From Candidatus Moraniibacteriota bacterium (GTDB taxonomy: Bacteria > Patescibacteriota > Minisyncoccia > Moranbacterales > UBA9337): a stretch of 7,095 nucleotides of DNA. The stretch lies in the NCBI GenBank assembly GCA_018400055.1, contig JAGYNK010000060.1, positions 1-7,095 of the forward strand. The letters run 5' to 3'. Shown here one piece after another: positions 1-5,821 of the stretch; the first letter of the stretch is position 1, and every line of letters begins with the position of its first letter. Below the pieces are notes generated by a model, which saw nothing but the letters and a program-made list of their open reading frames with translations, was not told the origin of the DNA and ran no database searches. Position numbers and translations under genes: made by a program.

Positions 1-23
1 TAATGAAAATATTAAAAAATCCA

Positions 24-47
24 GATTCCCGCTTTCGCGAAAATGAC
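24..47. repeat. Decayed dRS3/REP-like palindromic repeat
   Basis: The sequence begins GATTCCCGCTTTCGCG and continues AAAATGAC. It resembles the widespread intergenic palindrome whose intact form reads ATTCCCG-CTTTCG-CGGGAAT, but the right arm has AAA where GGG would complete the pairing, so only the inner TTTCGCGAAA (33-42) is still symmetric. It is probably an old copy of a dispersed repeat. Whether this genome carries other copies cannot be told from the window. Confidence 0.35.
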
Positions 48-124
48 ATTGCAGTAAATTGTAAAAAATAGAATTATAATAAATATCTTAAAAAGTTTAT
101 TTTTTGATTTTCATAAAAATTTTC

Positions 125-153
125 TTGACATAACTAAGTTATTTTGCTATGTT
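125..153 (+). promoter_or_regulatory. Sigma70-type promoter for the beta-helix gene
   Basis: A perfect -35 box TTGACA (125-130) is followed after exactly 17 bases by TATGTT (148-153, four of six matches to TATAAT). A TG two bases upstream (145-146) makes an extended -10. Transcription would start near 160, giving a leader of about 25 bases before the ATG at 186. This is the clearest promoter in the window. Confidence 0.65.
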
Positions 154-185
154 TTAAGGTCTAATTAATCATTAAAAAGAATCAA

Positions 186-1127
186 ATGAACAAGTTAAAA
201 ACAACTCAAAAGAAAGAAATAGCAGGAGCCATGCTCTTATTGGCTATTTTTATCCTGCCCGTTATATCTTTGGCGGGAGGAAACGATAAAATTTATGTGG
301 ACGATAACGCTAGCGGAAAACAAACCGGTTCATCCACACATCCGTTTAAAACAATTTCCGCCGCGCTTGAAGAGGCCGACAAGCATTCGGAAATTCATGT
401 ACGTCCGGGAACTTATCGGGAAAATATAACTATTCCCAAGGGTGTGGAGGTTTTTGGAAGCGACCGCGACGAAGTTATTATTGAAGCGGAAGATGATGAC
501 ACAGAAACTGTGGAAATGAATCATAAAACGGAAATTAATAAAGTTACCATAAGAGAAGGAAAACAGGGCGTGGAGATTGATAAAGGAGATCGCGCTTCCA
601 TTATAGATTGCATAATTGAGAACAATAAGGAAGACGGGATTAAAATAGAAGAAGCACCTGTAAGTGATAAATATAAGGCCAGCATAACAGAAAGCATTAT
701 TAGAAATAACGGGCGAAGCGGAATTTATTCCGAGAAAAGAAGGCTGGTTATTATGAATAATGAAATAAGAGACAACGATAAAGACGGGGTTGACATTGAG
801 GGTGGATCAAGAGCCTGGATTTATAAAAATCTTATCAAAGAAAATGATGCCAGCGGGCTAAAAATGGTTTTGGACGGATCATATATTTGGACCAAAAACA
901 ATACTTATCGCGACAATGATCGGGAAGGCGTTGAAATTAACTTATACGGAAATACCGGAAGAATAGACATAAATAAGTCTAAATTTTATAAAAATGACCG
1001 CTATGGTATAAGCCGGGTTCAGAGGGCAAGTTTTCCTTCATTTGTTTGGGAAGGATTAACCATCCAAAACGATAATATTTTCTGGGACAACGAAAGATCC
1101 AATATTTCAGATAAAGTTAAAATCTAA
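186..1127 (+). CDS. Secreted right-handed parallel beta-helix protein (DUF1565-like N-terminus)
   Basis: This 313-residue protein is predicted to be exported and surface-exposed or secreted. Residues 1-30 form a signal peptide: a Lys-rich start, a hydrophobic core at about 13-29, and a likely cleavage after A30 (SLA|GG). Residues 36-100 (starting IYVDDNASG, with HPFKTI and RPGTYRENI) match the opening of DUF1565/pectate-lyase-fold proteins. From about 105 to 290 at least six coils repeat about every 23 residues with the pattern I-x-x-N-x-I-x-x-N-x-x-x-G-I/V, typical of a right-handed parallel beta-helix. The coils are rich in Asp, Asn, Glu and Lys. No lyase active site or cell-wall anchor could be recognised, so it could be an adhesin, a polysaccharide-binding protein or a polysaccharide-cleaving enzyme. 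The SD is weak (AAAGAA), and the gene has its own promoter at 125-153. A 214-base gap separates it from the next gene, so it may be a separate transcription unit. Confidence 0.85.
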   Translation: MNKLKTTQKKEIAGAMLLLAIFILPVISLAGGNDKIYVDDNASGKQTGSSTHPFKTISAALEEADKHSEIHVRPGTYRENITIPKGVEVFGSDRDEVIIEAEDDDTETVEMNHKTEINKVTIREGKQGVEIDKGDRASIIDCIIENNKEDGIKIEEAPVSDKYKASITESIIRNNGRSGIYSEKRRLVIMNNEIRDNDKDGVDIEGGSRAWIYKNLIKENDASGLKMVLDGSYIWTKNNTYRDNDREGVEINLYGNTGRIDINKSKFYKNDRYGISRVQRASFPSFVWEGLTIQNDNIFWDNERSNISDKVKI

Positions 1128-1275
1128 ATTCAACAAGAATTATCTTAATCATCCGACTACCATTATTTAACAAGCGTGATAAGACAGGCAGAATTAAGAA
1201 ATAATTTAAATCTTAAACTGCGATATGGCATCCTAAACAATATCAAAATTCAAATGCCTTAAACTATTTTGAGTT

Positions 1276-1301
1276 TTTAATTTGGAAAATTAGATTTTTT
1301 T
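1276..1301 (+). terminator. Possible weak intrinsic terminator
   Basis: An all-A/T stem (TAATTT at 1278-1283 with AAATTA at 1287-1292, extendable by one wobble and one A-T pair) with a GGA loop is followed by seven Ts (1295-1301). The position fits the end of the beta-helix transcript, although it lies 150 bases after its stop codon. The stem has no G-C pair, so termination would be inefficient. Confidence 0.25.
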
Positions 1302-1341
1302 AAGAATTCGTAGTTTCGTAAAATTCGTAATTCATAGATTT

Positions 1342-2475
1342 ATGAAAATTGCTTTTATTGGACAAAAGGGAATACCGGCTAAATTCGGAGGAGTGGAAAA
1401 GCACGTAGAAGAAATAGCCACACAAATGGCCAAGCAAGGGCATCAGGTTTTTGTGTATGTTAGAAATAATTATACTGCTAAAAAAGCAAGAAAATACAAA
1501 GGTGTTAATTTAATCCATCTGCCTAGCATATCTACTAAACATCTGGATGCTATTAGTCATACTTTTTTGGCTACTTTGCACAGTTTATTTCAGGATTATG
1601 ACGTCATCCATTATCAGGCTATCGGACCATCTTCTTTAAGTTGGATTATAAAAATTTTTAAAAGGAAGGCTGTTTTAGTATCTACTTTTCATTGTCAAGA
1701 TTATTATCATCAAAAGTGGGGATGGCTGGCGCGAAAATATCTCCGTTTTAGCGAATATTTGGCATGTAAAATTCCTGACGGAGTGATAGCGGTTAGTCAA
1801 ATTCTTTGTGATTACGCGTTTAAAAAATACGGAATTAATTCTGAATTGATTCCCAATGGATCGCGGGCTAATTTTGATTCCGGCGATAAAGCCTTGAAAA
1901 AATGGAACTTGAAAGAAAAAAGATACATTCTTTTTGTGGGCAGATTGATTAAACATAAAGGCGCTCATTATTTAATAGAGGCTTTTAAGCAGATGGAAGA
2001 TACCAGCAAGGTGGCTAATAACTTTAAATTGGTTATTGTAGGTGACGGATTTCATACAGATGTTTATGTAAAATATTTAAAAACTATCAGTAATGGAAGA
2101 AAAAATATTATTTTTACCGGTAACCAAACCGGCAAGTCTTTGAATCAGCTTTTTTCTCACGCCTATCTTTATGTTCAACCGTCTGAATCAGAAGGTTTAT
2201 CCATAGCTCTTTTGGAAGCTATGGGTTATGGACTAGCTCCTTTGGTAAGCAATATCAAGGAAAATTTAGAGGCGGTTGGAAAAACAAGCTTTACTTTTGA
2301 AGTAAAGAATATTAATGATTTAAAAAATAAATTGGCTTACTTGCTAAACAAAAAAAGCGAGGTTGAGCTAATGGGTGCCAAGGCTAAAAAAAGAGCCAGA
2401 GAAAAATTCAGCTGGGAATCCATCGCGCAAAAAACCATTCAGGCTTACCATAAAATAGCCGTAGCTAAAAACTAG
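1342..2475 (+). CDS. GT4-family glycosyltransferase (group 1, GT-B fold)
   Basis: This 377-residue cytoplasmic or membrane-associated enzyme should transfer a sugar from a nucleotide-sugar donor onto a growing surface glycan. The N-terminus, with GQKGIPAKFGGVEKHVEEIA, has the glycine-rich acceptor-domain loop typical of GT4 enzymes related to rhamnosyl- and mannosyltransferases. The C-terminal Rossmann domain starts near residue 194 with FVGR (G200-R201) and K206, the usual donor-phosphate contacts. The E-x7-E signature is intact as E284 and E292 in SESEGLSIALLEAMG. Length is normal for the family. The ATG at 1342 starts exactly at the conserved MKIAFIG strand, although no Shine-Dalgarno site is visible. 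It is 17 bases from the Wzz-like gene, so the two are probably co-transcribed. The donor cannot be read from sequence; dTDP-rhamnose is a reasonable guess given rfbC and rfbB downstream. Confidence 0.9.
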   Translation: MKIAFIGQKGIPAKFGGVEKHVEEIATQMAKQGHQVFVYVRNNYTAKKARKYKGVNLIHLPSISTKHLDAISHTFLATLHSLFQDYDVIHYQAIGPSSLSWIIKIFKRKAVLVSTFHCQDYYHQKWGWLARKYLRFSEYLACKIPDGVIAVSQILCDYAFKKYGINSELIPNGSRANFDSGDKALKKWNLKEKRYILFVGRLIKHKGAHYLIEAFKQMEDTSKVANNFKLVIVGDGFHTDVYVKYLKTISNGRKNIIFTGNQTGKSLNQLFSHAYLYVQPSESEGLSIALLEAMGYGLAPLVSNIKENLEAVGKTSFTFEVKNINDLKNKLAYLLNKKSEVELMGAKAKKRAREKFSWESIAQKTIQAYHKIAVAKN

Positions 2476-2492
2476 CGCAAATTATAATACTT

Positions 2493-3407
2493 ATGTTTGA
2501 AAATAAAAAAAAGATAAAGTTCGGAGTGTATTTTTTCATACTGACCTTAATATTAACGGTCACCTTTATAATTTCTTTTTTGGAAAGTTTCAGACATTAC
2601 GATACCAAAATAGAAATACTTCTTATTCCCAGAAATGAAAAAGTCGCTTTTTACTCAAATCAAATAGCGCAGAATATGGCTGAATTCACCCATACTTTGT
2701 CTTTTTATGAAAAATTATTAGCAGATAATAAAAGTATAGAAGATAATTTTTCCGATTATTCAAAAGATGAAAGAAAAAAACAATGGAACAGAAAAATTAA
2801 AACGAACCTGAAAAAAAACAGCAGCATAATTGAAATTGGAGTTTCTGATGCCAACCGAATTGAATCTGAAAAGATAGCCAAACAAGCAGTCTTCACTCTT
2901 TTTGAAACAGCTAGCCAATATTATGACATTAAAAAAGAAATAGATTTAAGAATTATAGACGGCCCGATTACCGAATGGAAAATAAAAAATTGGTTTTATC
3001 TTGCGGGATTAAGTTTTTTGACCGGCGGCTTGCTTTCCTATTTAATTTTGTTACTTTCTTCAAAAATGGAAAGGATTTTACTGGAATTAAAAAACAAAGA
3101 TGAAATTTTATCCAAAAATCATAACGAGAATAAAAAATATAAATGGGAGTTTGTAACGCAAGATAAAAAAAAGGCGAGTAACCGTGAAGTAATTTCTGAA
3201 AGCGACAATTATCAGTTTGCCGGAAAAAATCAAGAAGTAGGTACGGCAGTAAAAAAATCGCAAGCGCCAAGCAATCTTCCCATAAGAAACGTTTCTCCCG
3301 GAACTTTCGCGCCTGTAGAAGCGTCTGCAGATAAAACGACGGAAAAAGAGCCTAGTGAAGAGGAATTAAAAGAAAGGCTAAATCAGCTTTTGAGAGGTGA
3401 GTTATGA
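2493..3407 (+). CDS. Wzz-like polysaccharide co-polymerase (chain-length determinant) with long cytoplasmic tail
   Basis: This 304-residue membrane protein has the two-helix Wzz topology. TM1 is at about residues 10-30, an extracytoplasmic domain spans about 31-166, TM2 is at about 167-188, and a charged tail runs from 190 to 304. The segment just before TM2 (GVSDANRIESEKIAKQAV, ending IIDGPITEW) matches the Wzz pattern in which an S/D-x-x-x-A stretch is followed by a helix and a Pro-containing approach to TM2. Such proteins set the length of Wzy-polymerised or similar surface polysaccharides. The tail is unusual for a simple Wzz: it has about 115 residues, with a hydrophilic linker, a Pro/Ala-rich stretch and an acidic amphipathic helix (EEELKERLNQLLRGEL) at the end. 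No Walker A motif is visible, so it is not a fused BY-kinase. The ATG at 2493 lies just before the lysine-rich residues preceding TM1; there is no SD. The Wzz assignment rests on topology and motif shape rather than strong identity. Confidence 0.65.
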   Translation: MFENKKKIKFGVYFFILTLILTVTFIISFLESFRHYDTKIEILLIPRNEKVAFYSNQIAQNMAEFTHTLSFYEKLLADNKSIEDNFSDYSKDERKKQWNRKIKTNLKKNSSIIEIGVSDANRIESEKIAKQAVFTLFETASQYYDIKKEIDLRIIDGPITEWKIKNWFYLAGLSFLTGGLLSYLILLLSSKMERILLELKNKDEILSKNHNENKKYKWEFVTQDKKKASNREVISESDNYQFAGKNQEVGTAVKKSQAPSNLPIRNVSPGTFAPVEASADKTTEKEPSEEELKERLNQLLRGEL

Positions 3408-3473
3408 ATCGCTAGTTAACGCGAATTATAAACGAATAGCCATTAATAATTTTAAATAAATCAGAAAAGAAAT

Positions 3474-4841
3474 ATGAAAGAACGCTCTGTAAAATTTTGG
3501 ATTATCTTTTGGGGCTTATCAATTGTTTTTTTGACAGGCTGGTATTTTTTTTGTGAAATTAAAAACAGGGGCATGCAATCAGCGGAAACCGTTATCGGAC
3601 TTTTGCCCGCTTCTCAAGAAATAAAGGGGGGATTAGAAATAGCAATCGGATTGGCGGAAGAATTTTTAAAGAATGATAATGAAGAAAAAACCTTTCTTGT
3701 TTTATTTCAAAATAATTTAGAGATTCGTCCCGGAGGAGGTTTTATAGGCTCTTTTGGCGTATTAAAAATTAAAAACAAGCAAGTAACTTCATTTGAAATT
3801 CATGATACGGGAAATTTTGACGGACGCATTCCCGACAGCGTGGAACCTCCTTACCCAATGAAAGAAACACTGAGAATAAAATCTTGGAAATTTAGAGATT
3901 CAAACTATTCTCCCGATTTCAAAATAAACGCTGAAAAAGCGCAGGAATTTTATTATATGGGAGAAGGGAAAGAGGAATTTGACGGAATAATTGGAATTAC
4001 GGCTAATGTTCTAATGTCATTTTTAAAAATTACCGGACCCGTTGAAATTGAAGGCTATCCCGGAACTTACGACAGCGACAATGCCATTATTGCTTTAGAA
4101 TATCAAGTAGAGAAAGGCTACGCTCAACAAGGGATTGAACAAGGAGAAAGAAAATCGGTAATGAGCGAGTTGGGCAAGGAAATTGTAAAAAGAATTTCCG
4201 GCTTTGGTAATTCCCAGAAATTAAAATTAGCCCAAGTATTGCTTGAAGATTTGAAGCGTAAAGATATTCAGCTTTATTTTAAAAAGCCGGAACTCCAGAA
4301 AATGGCTGAAAATTCGGGTTGGGCGGGAAGAGTTAATGAAAGCTGGGAATCGGATTATCTTATGGCAGTAGACGCTAATTTAGGCGCTTACAAAAGCGAT
4401 TATTATGTGAAAAGGTCGTTGGATTATTCCATTGATTTAACCAAAGAAAAACCGGAAGCTGTTCTGAAAATAACTTACAATCACACGGCTCAGCAAAAAG
4501 ATTGGATGACGAAAGATTATATTACTTATCTCCGCGTTTATGTTCCGGAAAATTCTTGGCTAAGCGAATATGAAAATTCAGGAGAACCGAGATTTGGAAA
4601 TGAATTGGGTAAAAAATATTTCGGATTCTTGGTGGGTGTTCCGTTAGGACAATCCAAAACGATTGAATTACGTTACAGCTTGCCGGAAAATTTAGCGGAG
4701 AATTATAACTTACTAATTCAGAAACAAGCGGGACTGAATGATGTTCCGGTTAACATAAATATCAAATTCAAAGACGGCACAGAAGAAAATCACAGCGTAA
4801 TATTTAATGAGGATTTTGTTTTAAGCGAATTAAAAGGATAA
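3474..4841 (+). CDS. DUF4012 domain protein, membrane-anchored
   Basis: This 455-residue protein has one N-terminal membrane helix (about residues 8-26), with the rest predicted outside the cytoplasm. The DUF4012 hallmark is clear at residues 80-95: NNLEIRPGGGFIGSFG, preceded by the strand TFLVLFQ. Two further conserved blocks follow, WKFRDSNYSPDF (138-149) and VDANLGAYKSDYY (299-311). The last 130 residues look like an all-beta domain. DUF4012 proteins are abundant in Patescibacteria and also occur in other, mostly Gram-positive-type, bacteria, often beside polysaccharide genes. Their biochemical function is not established to my knowledge. At 455 residues this copy seems shorter than many family members, with little sequence between the anchor and the domain. 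It sits between the Wzz-like gene (66-base gap) and the M23 peptidase (56-base gap), consistent with a role in glycan assembly or attachment at the envelope, which is inference. The ATG at 3474 gives a normal Lys/Arg-rich start before the anchor. Confidence 0.85.
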   Translation: MKERSVKFWIIFWGLSIVFLTGWYFFCEIKNRGMQSAETVIGLLPASQEIKGGLEIAIGLAEEFLKNDNEEKTFLVLFQNNLEIRPGGGFIGSFGVLKIKNKQVTSFEIHDTGNFDGRIPDSVEPPYPMKETLRIKSWKFRDSNYSPDFKINAEKAQEFYYMGEGKEEFDGIIGITANVLMSFLKITGPVEIEGYPGTYDSDNAIIALEYQVEKGYAQQGIEQGERKSVMSELGKEIVKRISGFGNSQKLKLAQVLLEDLKRKDIQLYFKKPELQKMAENSGWAGRVNESWESDYLMAVDANLGAYKSDYYVKRSLDYSIDLTKEKPEAVLKITYNHTAQQKDWMTKDYITYLRVYVPENSWLSEYENSGEPRFGNELGKKYFGFLVGVPLGQSKTIELRYSLPENLAENYNLLIQKQAGLNDVPVNINIKFKDGTEENHSVIFNEDFVLSELKG

Positions 4842-4883
4842 AAACTAAAGAAATAAAATAAGTCACTTGAAAATTGAATAGAA

Positions 4884-4889
4884 AAGGAG
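4884..4889 (+). promoter_or_regulatory. Consensus Shine-Dalgarno supporting a GTG start
   Basis: AAGGAG lies eight bases before the GTG at 4898. It is the only full-consensus ribosome binding site I see upstream of a gene in the window. It favours GTG 4898 over the in-frame ATG at 4973, which has no SD. Confidence 0.6.
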
Positions 4890-4897
4890 ACTGAAAA

Positions 4898-5500
4898 GTG
4901 TTAGAATGTATTTGCAATCCGCTAAAAAAAGTTTGCTTTTTCTTGGTTATCAAATATTATAAATTTACTTCTATGGCATATCCTTATACTCCTAAAATTC
5001 AATTTCCCTTGGATGATTATGAGGTTAACGGCTTTAAATTTAAAAAAAGTCATTGCGTTTATCAAGGAGTGGATTGGGGAGTTCATTTGGGAGAAGATTG
5101 CAATAAAAAAGCCGGCACTAAGGTAAAAGCTATTGGGAGAGGGAAAGTAGTTTATTCAGCTTTACATCCCGGCTCGCAGGAAAAAAGAAACTGGGGCAAT
5201 ATAATTATCATTGCCCATAAAAATCCTACAATGCGCAAGGTTTTTCTTTCCTTATACGCACATTTAGGCAAGAGACTTGTTTTTAAGGGAGATAAAGTTG
5301 AAATGGGAGATACGATTGGTTTTATTGGAAAGTCCAATACTCCCGATAATGGATGGTGGCAAGATTCCCATTTGCATTTTGCTATTTATACGGGGATGTG
5401 GAATGGGAAAGTTTTACCGGGATATTATAAAAAGGGACAAAACCTAACAAAACTTTCTGATTGGGAAAATCCTTCAAGGTGGATGGAAAAATATTCTTGA
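4898..5500 (+). CDS. M23 family zinc metallopeptidase (LytM/peptidoglycan endopeptidase-like)
   Basis: This 200-residue protein, counted from GTG 4898, is an M23 endopeptidase expected to cut peptidoglycan cross-bridges or stem peptides. All the family signatures are present: H63-x3-D67 in VHLGED (first zinc ligands), the strand GTKVKAIGRGKVV, YAHL (Y120-L123), the GDKVEMGDTIGFIG turn, and H158-x-H160 in HLHF (catalytic His and third ligand). It is therefore likely to be active. The start is debatable. GTG 4898 has a perfect AAGGAG eight bases upstream, but the first 25 residues are Cys-rich with only a short hydrophobic patch and do not form a convincing signal peptide. ATG 4973 would give a 175-residue protein starting MAYPYTPKI, without an SD. 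With either start, export is not explained. The gene ends the putative polysaccharide operon and is followed by a terminator-like hairpin 13 bases after the stop. Confidence 0.85.
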   Translation: MLECICNPLKKVCFFLVIKYYKFTSMAYPYTPKIQFPLDDYEVNGFKFKKSHCVYQGVDWGVHLGEDCNKKAGTKVKAIGRGKVVYSALHPGSQEKRNWGNIIIIAHKNPTMRKVFLSLYAHLGKRLVFKGDKVEMGDTIGFIGKSNTPDNGWWQDSHLHFAIYTGMWNGKVLPGYYKKGQNLTKLSDWENPSRWMEKYS

Positions 5501-5513
5501 TTATTTCTTAAAG

Positions 5514-5549
5514 CGGTGGATGATTAAATTATCTGCTGTTTTTTATTTT
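5514..5549 (+). terminator. Intrinsic terminator after the M23 gene
   Basis: Bases 5514-5524 can pair with 5528-5538 around a TAA loop, giving an 11-bp stem with four G-U wobbles. It is followed directly by TTTTTTATTTT (5539-5549). It lies 13 bases after the M23 stop and points the right way to end the upstream operon. The wobbles mean it works as RNA only on the + strand. Confidence 0.55.
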
Positions 5550-5560
5550 CACGACTTGCG

Positions 5561-5593
5561 CTTATTACTTTAATTTTTAATTAAAGTAATAAG
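5561..5593. repeat. Inverted repeat 1 of the hairpin array (14-bp perfect stem)
   Basis: Arm CTTATTACTTTAAT (5561-5574) is perfectly complementary to 5580-5593 around a five-base loop, TTTTA. Neither side is followed by a T-tract, so it is not a standard terminator. Only three bases separate it from the next palindrome. Confidence 0.8.
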
Positions 5594-5596
5594 TAA

Positions 5597-5634
5597 ACAC
5601 TATCATACAACTATATATAGTTGTATGATAGTGT
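5597..5634. repeat. Inverted repeat 2: 38-base perfect palindrome, no loop
   Basis: Positions 5597-5634 read the same on both strands, with 19-base arms starting ACACTATCATACAACTATA and the centre between 5615 and 5616. Symmetry partly continues outside after one mismatch (5594-5595 with 5636-5637). There is no trailing T-tract. A perfect loopless palindrome of this length can extrude as a cruciform or bind a dimeric protein. No known operator was recognised. Confidence 0.85.
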
Positions 5635-5640
5635 GTATTA

Positions 5641-5662
5641 TCATAAAAGTATGGTTTTATGA
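5641..5662. repeat. Inverted repeat 3 (8-bp stem)
   Basis: TCATAAAA (5641-5648) pairs with TTTTATGA (5655-5662) around a GTATGG loop. It is weaker than its neighbours, but it lies only six bases after palindrome 2 and so forms part of the same cluster. Confidence 0.6.
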
Positions 5663-5703
5663 ACCGGTACCTGCAGAAATTCATAAATTATTTTTCATTT
5701 TCC

Positions 5704-5751
5704 TTTTTGCATTTTTTACAGCGATACATATCGCTGTAAAAAATGCAAAAA
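5704..5751. repeat. Inverted repeat 4: 23-bp perfect stem, 2-base spacer
   Basis: The arms at 5704-5726 and 5729-5751 are perfectly complementary with only CA between them. The inner part is the more G/C-rich ACAGCGATA / TATCGCTGT, and the outer part is TTTTTGCATTTTTT and its complement. As RNA on either strand this would be a very stable hairpin. The + strand continues ATGTGATAGG, so no U-tract follows. It lies 70 bases before rfbC, in what could be its 5' leader if transcription starts upstream. Confidence 0.85.
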
Positions 5752-5783
5752 TGTGATAGGTGATGGCAGACAAAAAACTCGTT

Positions 5784-5812
5784 TTGCTTTTTTAAAAAAG
5801 TTATATTATTAT
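5784..5812 (+). promoter_or_regulatory. Possible promoter giving a near-leaderless rfbC transcript
   Basis: TTGCTT (5784-5789, four of six to TTGACA) and TATTAT (5807-5812, five of six to TATAAT) are spaced by 17 bases. The transcript would begin around 5819, only a few bases before the ATG at 5822. This fits the absence of any SD there. The region is so A/T-rich that chance matches are common. Confidence 0.3.
5787..5800. repeat. Short palindrome CTTTTTTAAAAAAG before rfbC
   Basis: This is a perfect 14-base palindrome of A/T-tracts flanked by C and G, 21 bases before the rfbC start. In so A/T-rich a region a palindrome of this kind can arise by chance. It may act as an UP-like or bent-DNA element, but no function is shown. 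Confidence 0.35.
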
Positions 5813-5821
5813 TAAACCAGT

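Noticed and set aside
1269..1296. Promoter for the glycosyltransferase (TTGAGT, 16 bases, TAGATT).
   Set aside because: Each box matches only four of six bases, and the same bases form the possible terminator stem. In sequence this A/T-rich such matches are expected by chance.
1675..1968. Minus-strand open frames inside the larger genes (for example at 330-524, 1675-1968, 2968-3270, 5152-5337 and 5966-6175).
   Set aside because: They lie opposite well-supported genes, have no ribosome binding sites or family-like sequence, and are shadows of the coding strand.
5663..5676. ACCGGTACCTGCAG looks like a run of cloning sites (AgeI, KpnI, PstI).
   Set aside because: Three overlapping six-base palindromes in 14 bases are suspicious, but the flanks are ordinary A/T-rich genomic sequence with no vector similarity that I recognise. 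Chance or natural symmetry is a simpler explanation.
5561..5751. CRISPR array or tRNA-like structure in the hairpin region.
   Set aside because: The inverted repeats have different sequences and no constant direct repeat or spacer length. No cloverleaf with a T-loop motif was found.
5704..5751. Intrinsic terminator for the upstream operon.
   Set aside because: No T-tract follows on either strand, and a hairpin with a T-tract already exists at 5514-5549.
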